A stretch of 38,407 nucleotides of DNA from Sulfuricurvum sp. (GCF_028712165.1 NZ_JAQTQR010000021.1:1-38407); one strand, 5' to 3'; shown: positions 7,184 to 16,208, numbered from the stretch's first letter. Numbers and translations are program-made. The notes: generated by a model not told the origin, from the letters alone.

Positions 7184-7888
7184 ATGGAAAGTTTTTTATT
7201 AGGACTTCTTGATACGCACGGAGCTTTAGTATTCGTCGGAGCATTCAGTGTCGGAGCCCTAACCTCACTTGCACCTTGTTCCATCATCTCTGTCCCGCTG
7301 CTGGTGGGAAGCGCGTTGGGTATGAGTTCGCATCTCACTCCCCGCGAACGGGTAACGTTTACCTATCTCTTCTCCTTGCTGTTTGCATTCGGCGTGACGG
7401 TGAGTTTTTCGATTTTGGCATACATGGTGGCGAAAATGGGGTATTTTTTCTCCATCGCACCGCTGGAAGCGTATATTGCTGGGGCGATTGCGGCTATTAC
7501 GATCGGTCTGTATTCTCTGGGGATACTCCCTGAGGTTATCGATAAATCGCGCTGGATGAGCCGCCTCATCACCCTGCGCTATGTGGGGGCATTTTTGATT
7601 GGGATGCTTTTTGGTCTCGTCTCTACCCCATGTGCCTCGGCTCCGCTGGTGGCCATCATCACGGTAGCTTCCAATGCCCCCGATTGGTACGCGTATGCCC
7701 TTGTCCTCACCTTCGCACTGGGGCATTCGCTCTTGCTGCTGGCAGCGGGGGTATCGGTGGGATTTGCCCAAAGTGTAGCCTCCAGCTCCAAAATAGCGTT
7801 GATCACAGGATGGATCACCAAATTCTTCTCCTTCGCCCTGATCGCTATCGGCGTCTATTTTTTCACCCTTGCCTACGAGCAATTTTAA
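7184..7888 (+). CDS. CcdA/DsbD-like transmembrane thiol-electron carrier
   Basis: A 234-residue inner-membrane protein with about six helices. The two conserved membrane cysteines of the CcdA/DsbD-beta family are present: Cys32 in SLAPCSIISVPLL and Cys150 in STPCASAPLV, each next to proline. Members take electrons from cytoplasmic thioredoxin and pass them to a periplasmic thioredoxin-like partner. The neighbours fit exactly: a cytoplasmic mini-thioredoxin gene abuts it upstream, and a secreted CxxC protein follows after 9 bases. The usual job of CcdA is cytochrome c maturation; placement inside the ars operon suggests a dedicated role here. The name ccdA is not assigned because the partner is probably different. 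Confidence 0.85.
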   Translation: MESFLLGLLDTHGALVFVGAFSVGALTSLAPCSIISVPLLVGSALGMSSHLTPRERVTFTYLFSLLFAFGVTVSFSILAYMVAKMGYFFSIAPLEAYIAGAIAAITIGLYSLGILPEVIDKSRWMSRLITLRYVGAFLIGMLFGLVSTPCASAPLVAIITVASNAPDWYAYALVLTFALGHSLLLLAAGVSVGFAQSVASSSKIALITGWITKFFSFALIAIGVYFFTLAYEQF

Positions 7889-7897
7889 AGGATTATC

Positions 7898-8266
7898 ATG
7901 TTTAAATTCATTTCACTACTTACCCTTTGTGCATCGTTGTTCTCTGCCGAACTGCAACCGCGCCCGTATGCCCTAGTTTTGCAAGAGATAGGCAAAGGGC
8001 AAACGGTTATGGTCGAAACGGGTTCTACCAAATGCAGTGCCTGCAAAGAGATGGGAGAACTGCTTTACCGTGAAATGGAACTTAACCCCAAACGTAAGAT
8101 CTTTTTTGTAAACGTCGGTGAAGAGCGTAGCGCGGCGCGTGCCATGAAAATCCAGATGATCCCAACACAGATCGTCTATGATTGGCAGGGCCGTGAAATC
8201 GACCGTCATATCGGCGGGTTTACAACAGAGGCTCTAAAACAGTTTTTAGCCAAGCATAAAATCTAA
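7898..8266 (+). CDS. Periplasmic thioredoxin-like protein
   Basis: A 122-residue exported thioredoxin-fold protein. The signal peptide covers about residues 1-17 (cleavage after FSA). The active site is CSAC (Cys46, Cys49) in STKCSACKEMG, followed by a strand IFFVNV and the cis-proline loop MIPTQIVYD. It is the last gene of the rightward arsenic operon and the natural partner of the CcdA-like carrier just upstream, from which it would receive electrons. The target in the periplasm is unknown: it could keep permease or porin cysteines reduced, or reduce an arsenical. No gene follows in the operon: the next gene begins 88 bases on, after an AT-only hairpin of doubtful strength. Confidence 0.83.
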   Translation: MFKFISLLTLCASLFSAELQPRPYALVLQEIGKGQTVMVETGSTKCSACKEMGELLYREMELNPKRKIFFVNVGEERSAARAMKIQMIPTQIVYDWQGREIDRHIGGFTTEALKQFLAKHKI

Positions 8267-8321
8267 GAAAAATAGAAATCATTATTTTTAACTCTGTGAT
8301 TATTTGTTGATAGTATTATGT

Positions 8322-8327
8322 TATAAT
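8322..8327 (+). promoter_or_regulatory. Possible -10 box (TATAAT) of the Cache-PAS-GGDEF gene
   Basis: A perfect TATAAT lies 27 bases before the ATG at 8355 in an AT-rich spacer. There is no -35 hexamer at a usual distance, as is common in this phylum. Confidence 0.4.
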
Positions 8328-8354
8328 TATTCTAAAAAGCAGTGATACAAATGC

Positions 8355-10214
8355 ATGAATAAAAATTATAAATTCTATTTTCTGAGCTATTTCATTATCT
8401 TTGGGATATTCATCACTATCCTAAGTTCTCTTATCAGTTACAAAATTCATATGATCGATATAGAGGGTTCTGTAAAAAAATACGCCCAAGAAGTCTCCCT
8501 CAGCAGAAAAAATTATATTATAAAACCCCACATCGATCAAATGGATGATATTGTCATCTCGATTGCCAATGACAAAACCTTGAGAGATTTTATCAAGTCA
8601 GGGAGCTCAATCAAAAAACATGAACTTCAAAATCTCTTTTTAACTCTGACGAACTCTGATAAATCAATCATGCAGACACGCTTTATCGATGCAAGCGGAA
8701 AAGAGGTTATCAGAATCAATCGGGACAATGGACAGAGTCTTCCCTATATTGTCAAAGAATCTGATCTTCAAAATAAAAGCGGCCGAGACTATTTTCAAAC
8801 TGTCAGCAAGATGAACACATCAACAATATGGCACTCAAAACTCGACCTGAATATCGAAAACGGGAAGATAGAGGTACCGTATCGTCCCACTATCCGTATT
8901 GCCGTTCCCCTTTTTATTGATAAAAAATTTGCAGGAATGGTCATCTGTAACATGCTTTCCAGCGAATTATTCACATCTGTAGAAAATTCTACCTCTTTTG
9001 ATCTTTTTATCATCGACAAAGAGGGAAACTATATTCTCCATCCCAACAATAAATATTCATGGAACAAATATACCGGAACCAAGAGGGAACTTTATGAAGA
9101 TTTTCCTGAAGATGCATCCTCCATCCTTGCAGGGAGAGCATCCGGTGCTAAGTTTTTTGCCTACCCGTTGAATTCTATTTTGAACAATGACGATAAAGCA
9201 ATTTTAATACTGAAACCAAAAGCGAATATGATCGATTCATTAAAGAGCAGCAATAGGACTGCAACGATCATTGTTGCACTGTTAAGTCTGATGATCAGTA
9301 TCCCTTTGGCAATATACGCTGCACGTTCACCGATTAAACTTCAACGTGCTTTGCAAAACTCCAATAGTGAACTCAAACGTTTTTCGGATATTATTGATCA
9401 ATATGTGATCAGTACCACCACTAAAACAAGTGGAATCATCACCAGTATCAGCACCGCATTTGCCAATATTAGCGGCTTCTCCAAAGAAGAGATGATCGGA
9501 GAAAAGATGAATCTCATCCGTCATCCCAATACTCCCAAAACAGTGTTCCAAGATTTGTGGAACACTATTTTAAAGGGAAACCAATGGGAAGGTGAGATTC
9601 AAAACAGAGCAAAAAACGGTGAGGCTTATTGGCTCGAACAGCGAATCGTTCCAATCAAAGATGAAAACGGTTCGATCACCTCTTTTATGTCGGTAGGAAC
9701 GGATCACACTGCAAAAAAAGAGCTGGAAGCCCTCGCAATGGTCGATAAATTAACCCATCTCTATAACAGAAGAAAAATGGACGAATGCCTCTATATCGAA
9801 GTAGAAAAATCGAAACGCTACAACAAAGCTCTATCCCTCATTATGATCGATATTGATTATTTCAAAAAAGTCAATGACACCTATGGGCATCAAACAGGAG
9901 ATGCCGTTTTACAAGAAGTTGCTGAACTCATCAGCAATAATACACGGAAAATCGATTGTTGTGCACGATACGGCGGTGAAGAGTTCCTCATCATGTGCCC
10001 TGAAACATCAAAAGAAGGGGCTATGACACTTGCTGAGCAAATCAGACATACTATTGAAAATTACACCTTTGATACGGTTAAGCACCTTACCATCAGCTTG
10101 GGTGTTTCCACATACGATAACAATGATGAAATGATGACATTGATCAAAAAATGCGATGAAGCTTTGTACACGGCAAAACATCAGGGAAGAAACAGGGTAG
10201 TATTTCATGCATAA
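8355..10214 (+). CDS. Diguanylate cyclase with Cache and Aer-like PAS sensor domains
   Basis: A 619-residue membrane enzyme predicted to make c-di-GMP. Helix 1 is at about residues 8-28. An extracytoplasmic double-Cache-like domain follows to about residue 295, including TRFIDASGKEVIRINRD and the IDKEGNYILHP strand. Helix 2 is at about 300-320. A PAS domain at about 345-450 has ISGFSKEEMIGEKMNLIRHP and KNGEAYW, closely like the FAD-binding PAS of the Aer energy-taxis receptor. The GGDEF domain follows, with ARYGGEEF at about 538-545, an active-type signature. No RxxD inhibitory site is obvious at the usual place. It stands alone between the arsenic island and the COG4705 gene. It probably integrates a small-molecule ligand outside the cell with internal redox state. 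Confidence 0.9.
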   Translation: MNKNYKFYFLSYFIIFGIFITILSSLISYKIHMIDIEGSVKKYAQEVSLSRKNYIIKPHIDQMDDIVISIANDKTLRDFIKSGSSIKKHELQNLFLTLTNSDKSIMQTRFIDASGKEVIRINRDNGQSLPYIVKESDLQNKSGRDYFQTVSKMNTSTIWHSKLDLNIENGKIEVPYRPTIRIAVPLFIDKKFAGMVICNMLSSELFTSVENSTSFDLFIIDKEGNYILHPNNKYSWNKYTGTKRELYEDFPEDASSILAGRASGAKFFAYPLNSILNNDDKAILILKPKANMIDSLKSSNRTATIIVALLSLMISIPLAIYAARSPIKLQRALQNSNSELKRFSDIIDQYVISTTTKTSGIITSISTAFANISGFSKEEMIGEKMNLIRHPNTPKTVFQDLWNTILKGNQWEGEIQNRAKNGEAYWLEQRIVPIKDENGSITSFMSVGTDHTAKKELEALAMVDKLTHLYNRRKMDECLYIEVEKSKRYNKALSLIMIDIDYFKKVNDTYGHQTGDAVLQEVAELISNNTRKIDCCARYGGEEFLIMCPETSKEGAMTLAEQIRHTIENYTFDTVKHLTISLGVSTYDNNDEMMTLIKKCDEALYTAKHQGRNRVVFHA

Positions 10215-10287
10215 CACGTAATAGAGGAGATATTTGTTGTTTTTTAAACGATAGACTTTTACAATCTATTTCCTAGGCCTTTATACA

Positions 10288-10980
10288 ATGCAGACCCAAA
10301 CATTTGTTGACCGTGTCCCCCATATACTTTTTTTGTATTGGGTCATCAAAATCGCTTCTACCACTCTGGGCGAGACGGGTGCCGATATGTTCTCCATGAC
10401 CTATGACATCGGATACGGCAATACAATCGTTCTCTTTATGGGGCTGTTTGTCATTCTCTTATCGATTAAACTCAGGGTGAAGCGGTATGAACCCATCATC
10501 TATTGGCTGACGTTTACCGCAACCGCTATCGCCGGAACGGCTATTTCGGATTTTATCGACCGTACACTCGGACTGGGTTATACCATGGGTTCTCTTCTCC
10601 TCGTATCTCTTTTAATCCTCATTCTATGGGGATGGTATATCAAAGAAAAAAGTATCAGTGTAGAATGCATAACCACTACCGGAGCTGAAATTTTTTACTG
10701 GATGGCATTTTTGGTCGCCAATACGCTGGGGACTGCAGCAGGTGATTTTTTAGCCGATGAGTTGGGGATGGGATTCGCTCAAAGTGCCATGCTGATCAGC
10801 ACCATACTGGCTCTCATCGCTTTGCTTCATTACCAGAGCACTGTATCGAAAGTTCTGCTGTTTTGGCTCGCATTTGTATTAACACGCCCTTTTGGAGCGA
10901 CATTCGGCGATCTGTTGACCAAAACCCATGAGCAAGGGGACTCGACCTCGGGACAATCGGCTCATCGGTGTTTTTCATGA
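10288..10980 (+). CDS. COG4705/DUF347 membrane protein, C-terminus lost by frameshift
   Basis: A 230-residue membrane protein of the COG4705 (DUF347 repeat) family, with internal repeats of the form TTLGETGADMFS, GTAISDFIDRTLGLGYTMGS, NTLGTAAGDFLADELGMGF and RPFGATFGDLLTKTHEQG. Each repeat contributes a helix pair. The function is unknown; some relatives are annotated as metal or manganese transporters, which I cannot support from this sequence. After THEQG the reading frame changes to STSGQSAHRCFS and stops. The other frame (10938-11042) continues with the expected last helix, so a single G appears to be missing in the GGGG run at 10936-10939. This is a recent mutation, a sequencing error, or a slippage site. 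Confidence 0.75.
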   Translation: MQTQTFVDRVPHILFLYWVIKIASTTLGETGADMFSMTYDIGYGNTIVLFMGLFVILLSIKLRVKRYEPIIYWLTFTATAIAGTAISDFIDRTLGLGYTMGSLLLVSLLILILWGWYIKEKSISVECITTTGAEIFYWMAFLVANTLGTAAGDFLADELGMGFAQSAMLISTILALIALLHYQSTVSKVLLFWLAFVLTRPFGATFGDLLTKTHEQGDSTSGQSAHRCFS

Positions 10981-11042
10981 TCGTTCTCATCATAGCCGTA
11001 AGAGCAGAAGTGAAACGAGAACGTGAGATTAGATACTGTTAA
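10938..11042 (+). other. Displaced C-terminal coding segment of the COG4705 gene
   Basis: In the frame displaced from the upstream coding sequence, these bases encode GLDLGTIGSSVFFMIVLIIA and a short basic tail ending at TAA 11040-11042. This continues the last DUF347 repeat (after THEQG) and supplies a final membrane helix. Adding one G to the run at 10936-10939 would restore a protein of about 251 residues. Confidence 0.7.
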
Positions 11043-12532
11043 TGCACGCCCATCATTTTTTTGATTTCATCAGGTTTATCGTGGATACCGAAGCGGTCAA
11101 TAATCGTCTGAGTCGCTTCATTATGACCGATCACTTCGACCGTTTTGCCCATATTGCGCAGTTTGATTACCGCTTTATCGAGTGCATACACCGCTGATAT
11201 ATCCCAGAAATGTGCACCGGTTACATCGATCACGATATGTTTCACCTCTTCTTTATAATCAAAGGCATCGGCAAAACGATCAGCTGAGTTAAAGAAAATC
11301 TGCCCGAAAAATTTATAAATTCGGGTATTGCTCGTCTCTTCAAACGATTTTTCCCAATACATCAAATGGCTTATTTTGTTCGCAAAAAAGAGTGAAGCCA
11401 GGAGAACTCCCGTAAAAACACCCAGTGCCAGATTATGGGTTCCTACCACTACAAAAACGGTACTCAGCATGACGATATTGGTTGAAAGAGGGAGCGTTAC
11501 CAGCCCTTTGATCGATGCCCAGTTAAAAGTACCGATCGAAACCATGATCATCACTGCTACCAGTGCCGCCATCGGAATGATTTTGATCAGATCGCTCATA
11601 AAAACGACCATGATCAGAAGCAATACCCCTGCTATCAGGGTTGAGAGACGTCCCCGACCTCCCGATTTGATGTTAATGACGGATTGTCCGATCATCCCGC
11701 ATCCGGCCATTCCGCCGATACATCCCGTAGCGATATTGGCGATCCCCTGCCCTTTGGCCTCACGGTTTTTGTCGCTGTCCGTATCGGTCATATCATCCAC
11801 GATCGTTGCCGTCATAAACGATTCCAAAAGACCTACTGCCGCCAATGCCGCCGAATAAGGAAGAATGATCGATAATGTCTCAAAATTGAACGGAACCTGC
11901 GGCCACAGAAAGAGCGGAAGAGTATCAGGCAATGCTCCCATATCTCCTACCGTATGGACATCGATTCCCATGTAAAAAACAACGAGTGTCAAGACGACAA
12001 TATTCACCAGCGGCGATGGGATCATTTGACCGACTTTTGGTATATACGGAAAAAGATAAATAATCGCAAGCCCTGCCGCCGTCAGTGCATAAACATGCCA
12101 TGTGACATGGGTGAGTTCAGGCAGCTGCGCCATAAAAATCAAAATCGCCAATGCATTTACAAACCCGATCACAACCGTTCGGGAGACAAAACTCATAAGC
12201 GAGCCGAGTTTTAAATACCCTGCCGCCACCTGAAGTACACCCGTCAAAATCGTCGCAGCAAGAAGATACTGCAAGCCGTGATCCCTGACAAGCGTCACCA
12301 TCAGCAGTGCCATCGCACCCGTAGCCGCAGAAATCATCCCCGCACGTCCTCCGACAAAGGCGATTACCGCCGCAATACAAAATGAGGCATAAAGCCCCAC
12401 TTTCGGATCAACCCCGGCGATAATCGAAAAAGCGATCGATTCGGGAATAAGGGCCAGAGCAACGACGATACCGGCGAGAATATCCCCGCGAATATTGCCG
12501 AACCACTCTTGTTTGCTTGACATCAATAACAT
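11039..12532 (-). CDS. SulP-family anion transporter with STAS domain
   Basis: A 497-residue SulP (SLC26) transporter. The membrane part (about residues 1-380) starts with [34 protein letters not shown], here seen as the segments [16 protein letters not shown] and [11 protein letters not shown], and includes [19 protein letters not shown]. The C-terminal STAS domain spans about residues 405-490 ([20 protein letters not shown]). SulP proteins import sulfate, bicarbonate or other anions; the substrate cannot be read from the sequence. AAGGA lies 5 bases before the ATG at 12532. Its 3' end overlaps the displaced tail of the convergent COG4705 gene. It is a different subgroup from the SulP at 25458-27125. 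No linked carbonic anhydrase or sulfate-assimilation gene is present to suggest the substrate. Confidence 0.88.
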   Translation of the reverse strand: MLLMSSKQEWFGNIRGDILAGIVVALALIPESIAFSIIAGVDPKVGLYASFCIAAVIAFVGGRAGMISAATGAMALLMVTLVRDHGLQYLLAATILTGVLQVAAGYLKLGSLMSFVSRTVVIGFVNALAILIFMAQLPELTHVTWHVYALTAAGLAIIYLFPYIPKVGQMIPSPLVNIVVLTLVVFYMGIDVHTVGDMGALPDTLPLFLWPQVPFNFETLSIILPYSAALAAVGLLESFMTATIVDDMTDTDSDKNREAKGQGIANIATGCIGGMAGCGMIGQSVINIKSGGRGRLSTLIAGVLLLIMVVFMSDLIKIIPMAALVAVMIMVSIGTFNWASIKGLVTLPLSTNIVMLSTVFVVVGTHNLALGVFTGVLLASLFFANKISHLMYWEKSFEETSNTRIYKFFGQIFFNSADRFADAFDYKEEVKHIVIDVTGAHFWDISAVYALDKAVIKLRNMGKTVEVIGHNEATQTIIDRFGIHDKPDEIKKMMGVH

Positions 12533-12734
12533 TCAAATCCTTGTGACAATTACAAAAACTCACTAAAAAAGGGGAGGAGAAAAGAGAATTTGCAGATTTA
12601 GATGTAGAAATTCTAACCAAAACGACCTAAACTCGGGGTAAAATTGAAAAATCATCCTTCTTTAGTGCCCATTTTGGTTTTGAAGTGATAGAATAAATTA
12701 ATAAGAGAGTAAATTCAACACAATAGAGAGAAGA

Positions 12735-13559
12735 ATGAGGTTTTTCCTGCTTTTAGTTTTGCCGTGTCTTATCTACGGAGGAGAACGGTTGGCATTTTCA
12801 GGAGCTACGACCATTCAACCGATCATAGAATATATTGCTCCATATTATGCCATTAAAAATGGTTATACCCTTTCAATCGAAGGTGGCGGTAGCGATCAAG
12901 GGATCAAAAACGTACTCTCCGGTAAAAGTGATATTGGTATGGTGAACCGTCCGCTTACAAACGAAGAAAAAGCTTCTTTGGACTATACCACTATCGGATA
13001 TGATGCAACAGCATTCATCGTCCATAAAAGCAATCCGGTAAATGGCATAACTCGAGGACAATTGATTGATATCTACAAAGGAAAAATCACCAATTGGAGT
13101 CAGATTGGAGGAAACAATCGACCTATCATTCTCATATCGAAAAAGCCAGATCGCGGAACTATGCGGATCATTGAAGAGGAAACAGGGCTTTTTCATCCGT
13201 CTAATCCAAAAAACAATGATGAAACAAAAAAAATTTCTCGTAAAACATGGGACTCAGGATCCAATAACGATGCGATCGTATGGGTCGGCGGATTGTTTGA
13301 TGCAATCGGATTTGTCTCATCCGGAAGTGCCGTCAGAAGTATTCAAGACGGTATGCCGATCAAAATTCTTGCATATGAAGGTGTAATGCCTAGCGAACAA
13401 ACCATTTTCTCTAAACGTTATCCTATAGTACGAGAACTAAATATTATTTACACCAAAAACAATCCGAAAGCAAAAAAATTTGCATCGTTTATCCTCTCCG
13501 AAACAGGGCAACAGGCAGTCTCCCATACAAACTATATCCGGATAGATCATGGAAAATAA
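12735..13559 (+). CDS. PstS-like periplasmic binding protein
   Basis: A 274-residue exported protein of the phosphate-binding PBP-like (PstS, COG0226) family. The signal peptide is residues 1-15 (ending LIYG). Family motifs are FSGATTIQPIIEYIAPYY (the ligand-loop segment), EGGGSDQGIKNVLSGKSDIGMVNR, DATAFIVHKSNPV and the KITNWSQIGG turn. The usual SGT loop reads DRGT here. There are no pstC, pstA or pstB genes beside it. Instead its stop codon lies inside the start of a membrane PAS-GGDEF protein, an 11-base overlap. That suggests a sensing role, in which the binding protein reports phosphate or a similar oxyanion to the cyclase, rather than transport. The ligand is not proved. Confidence 0.85.
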   Translation: MRFFLLLVLPCLIYGGERLAFSGATTIQPIIEYIAPYYAIKNGYTLSIEGGGSDQGIKNVLSGKSDIGMVNRPLTNEEKASLDYTTIGYDATAFIVHKSNPVNGITRGQLIDIYKGKITNWSQIGGNNRPIILISKKPDRGTMRIIEEETGLFHPSNPKNNDETKKISRKTWDSGSNNDAIVWVGGLFDAIGFVSSGSAVRSIQDGMPIKILAYEGVMPSEQTIFSKRYPIVRELNIIYTKNNPKAKKFASFILSETGQQAVSHTNYIRIDHGK

Positions 13560-15012
13560 AAACTTTATTTTCAAGCTGATAGTTGCCAATGCCCTTATTA
13601 TTGTAGTGGTTTTTGGGACATTCTATACCGTTTTTAACTTTTTAAATTTTCAGCTAGCAAAGAACACTCTGCAACGCCAAAATATGACATCTTTCATTCA
13701 TTCATGCGACCATGTTTCTGTTAATCTTTACCAATCAGCCATGTTAAACAATTCTGATTATCTCACAGAAGCGGCACTGTCATCCAATAATGCTTTGAAT
13801 TATCTACAGAGTCTCTCTAACAGCGGGTTCGATACCCGTTCACTCACAGAAAACTATTACGATTTTTTTCGCCAGACGGTTTTGACAACCTCTTTGGTTC
13901 TTGAGCACCGGCTGGATGAAGGGCATATAGCTGATCATATAAGCCACAAGAAATATCAAACTCTACACACGGCATTCTTATCGATGCGACAAAAAATCAA
14001 TGAAGAACAAGAACGTATCATCATGGCAATAAATACATTGATGGGGTTCTCTGCCATCTTGCTTGTTATTATTATTATTGCCAATATAATGATTCTTTTC
14101 CGCTCTTTCAAATCGATACGGGCCAAAGAGAATGAACGTTCTGAAATGATTGCCGCTTTGGGAGACGGTGTATACGGAATCAATTCAAATGGAATCTGTA
14201 CTTTTATCAACCGATCCGCACTGGATATGCTCGGATTTTTAGAAGAGGAAGTAATTGGAGTAAATCAACACCGTTTATTTCATCATCATCGATCCGATGG
14301 AACGATCTATCCGGAAGAAGATTGTCCGATACATCTCACTGAAATGGATCGTAAAATACGTCATTCTGAAGAGATGTTTATCCGAAAAGATGGGACATTA
14401 TTTCCCGTCAGTTTAACGGTTGCTCCATTAGGGACAGATAGATCCATTGTCGTATTTCAGGACATTACTGTGCAAAAAGAAGAACAGGCGATATTGGATG
14501 GATTTGCAAACTACGATACGCTTACTGCATTGCCCAATAGAAGACTTTTTACCATTTTGGCAGATCAAGTAATTGCCCAAGCTAATCGGGACAATAAAAT
14601 GATTTCAATCGGATTTTTGGATTTGGACGGGTTTAAACAAGTCAACGATACCTATGGACATGATGTTGGAGACATCCTTTTACAAGAGGTGGCAAAACGA
14701 TTTAAATCAACACTACGCCAATCCGATATTATAGCCCGGTTCGGAGGAGATGAATTTGTCGTCCTTCTCACATCGATTGATACAAAAAATGAGGCAGAAC
14801 TATCCTTTAAACGGCTTATTGACCAAGTCTCTGAGCCAATCGTTCTGCATTCTTTTGAGATAAAAGTTGGGGTGAGTATTGGTTATACACTGTATCCGCA
14901 AGACAGTGGTGATATTGACTTGCTGGTTCGGCATGCGGATATTGCAATGTATGATGCGAAACAATCCGGTAAAGGTCGGATTCGACGATATCAGAATCAA
15001 GAGATCATCTAA
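13549..15012 (+). CDS. Membrane PAS-GGDEF diguanylate cyclase
   Basis: A 487-residue protein predicted to make c-di-GMP. Helix 1 is at about residues 8-32 and helix 2 at about 160-185, flanking a mostly helical periplasmic domain of some 130 residues. A PAS domain (about 195-310) includes AALGDGVYGINSNGICTFIN and HHHRSDGTIYPEEDC. The GGDEF domain (about 320-480) has the full active signature ARFGGDEF (about residue 395) and LDLDGFKQVNDTYGHDVGD. It overlaps the upstream PstS-like gene by 11 bases, so the two are translationally coupled. The helical periplasmic domain between two helices is the type that can dock a binding protein; a ligand-to-c-di-GMP circuit is an inference from this arrangement. 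Confidence 0.88.
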   Translation: MENKNFIFKLIVANALIIVVVFGTFYTVFNFLNFQLAKNTLQRQNMTSFIHSCDHVSVNLYQSAMLNNSDYLTEAALSSNNALNYLQSLSNSGFDTRSLTENYYDFFRQTVLTTSLVLEHRLDEGHIADHISHKKYQTLHTAFLSMRQKINEEQERIIMAINTLMGFSAILLVIIIIANIMILFRSFKSIRAKENERSEMIAALGDGVYGINSNGICTFINRSALDMLGFLEEEVIGVNQHRLFHHHRSDGTIYPEEDCPIHLTEMDRKIRHSEEMFIRKDGTLFPVSLTVAPLGTDRSIVVFQDITVQKEEQAILDGFANYDTLTALPNRRLFTILADQVIAQANRDNKMISIGFLDLDGFKQVNDTYGHDVGDILLQEVAKRFKSTLRQSDIIARFGGDEFVVLLTSIDTKNEAELSFKRLIDQVSEPIVLHSFEIKVGVSIGYTLYPQDSGDIDLLVRHADIAMYDAKQSGKGRIRRYQNQEII

Positions 15013-15036
15013 ATGCAACTGTGATGGCATAAGCAT

Positions 15037-16203
15037 ATGAAAATAAAATCACTCAACCGTAATATTATTGCCCTTGGGGCAAACAGTTTCTTCACCGACT
15101 TCTCTACCGAAATGATCCTCCCGCTGCTCCCCATTTTTTTGGAACGTTTTTTACACGCGACCAAAAGCGAAATCGGCTTGATCGAGGGGATGGCGGAGTT
15201 TGGAGTCGCGATGCTGATAGCACTCTCAGGCTTTTATTCTGATCGCCTCGGTAAGCGAAAAGGGATCACCGTATTCGGGTACGGAATGTCCAACCTCATC
15301 AAACCGCTCGCATTTTTTGCCCAAAGCGCCACTATGATTGCCATGATCCGTATTGGTGACCGTTTGGCCAAAGGGGTCCGTGTTGCTCCGAGAGATGCCC
15401 TTATCAGTGCTTATACCCCTAAAGAGATCAGCGGATTCGTCTTCGGATTTCACAAAATGATGGATGGTGCCGGGGCACTCGCAGGCTCACTCACCGCTTT
15501 TGGCGTATTATGGTTCTGGGGAGAGAGTGAATCGTCCTTTCGCACTGTTTTTGCCATCAGTTTGATACCCGGTCTCGTATCCATGATGATCCTCATTTTT
15601 TTGGTTACCGATGTCCCCTTTACCCCTGCTTCGATCCGCCGATTCCGCCCGGAAGCACTTCCTGCACCGTTTTACTATCTGGTAGGATGTCAGAGCCTTT
15701 TTAGTCTTTTTGCCATGAATTACTCGTTTATGCTCCTCAAGGCAGAAAGCAACGGTGTCGCTCTGGTTATGATCCCCCTCGCCTATGCACTCTACAATCT
15801 CACCCAATCGGCGTTTGCCATACCGATCGGAAAAGCAGCCGATCGTTTCGGCAAACCGGCATTGCTCTCCTTTATCTACTTGGCTTTTGGGTTGGGGGCG
15901 CTTGCCATGGCTTCCGGTTCGATCTGGGGCGTTTGGTTCGGATTCGCTATATACGGTTTTTTTGCCGGAGGGTTTAATGCACTGGCCAAAGCGATTATCT
16001 CCGATACCGCACCGCAGGAGCTCAAAGCAACCGCATACGGCGTCTATTATACGGCCGTGGGTATTATGACGCTCACCTCGCTAACCTGTGCCGGATGGCT
16101 TTGGGATCATTATGGAAGCACCCTCGTATTTTCGATAGCATCGATCGCAGCACTTATACTGTCAGGGATTTTATTTGCGATACGAAACCGATTTAAAATG
16201 TGA
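15037..16203 (+). CDS. Major facilitator superfamily transporter
   Basis: A 388-residue inner-membrane protein with about 12 helices and MFS motifs: GFYSDRLGKRKGIT in loop 2-3 (motif A), RIGDRLAKGVRVAPRDALIS in the helix 4-5 region, and a degenerate second motif A, GKAADRFGKPALLS, in loop 8-9. The subfamily with RLAKGVRVAPRDALI is usually annotated only as MFS transporter. It begins 24 bases after the GGDEF gene on the same strand and may be co-transcribed with it; its stop is only a few bases from the convergent antiporter. No substrate can be inferred from its neighbours. Confidence 0.85.
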   Translation: MKIKSLNRNIIALGANSFFTDFSTEMILPLLPIFLERFLHATKSEIGLIEGMAEFGVAMLIALSGFYSDRLGKRKGITVFGYGMSNLIKPLAFFAQSATMIAMIRIGDRLAKGVRVAPRDALISAYTPKEISGFVFGFHKMMDGAGALAGSLTAFGVLWFWGESESSFRTVFAISLIPGLVSMMILIFLVTDVPFTPASIRRFRPEALPAPFYYLVGCQSLFSLFAMNYSFMLLKAESNGVALVMIPLAYALYNLTQSAFAIPIGKAADRFGKPALLSFIYLAFGLGALAMASGSIWGVWFGFAIYGFFAGGFNALAKAIISDTAPQELKATAYGVYYTAVGIMTLTSLTCAGWLWDHYGSTLVFSIASIAALILSGILFAIRNRFKM

Positions 16204-16208
16204 CCCTT

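Noticed and set aside
7265-7882. Long open frame on the minus strand opposite the CcdA-like gene
   Set aside because: It has a charged, low-complexity composition and no domain; the plus-strand frame has clear membrane helices and family cysteines.
8268-8289. AAAAATA/TATTTTT hairpin after the arsenic operon as a terminator
   Set aside because: The stem is only A-T pairs with an 8-base loop and a broken T-run; stability is too low to claim it.
10258-10287. Promoter-like TTTACA-N18-TATACA before the COG4705 gene
   Set aside because: The -10 touches the ATG at 10288, so transcription would start inside the coding sequence, while the conserved family N-terminus needs that ATG.
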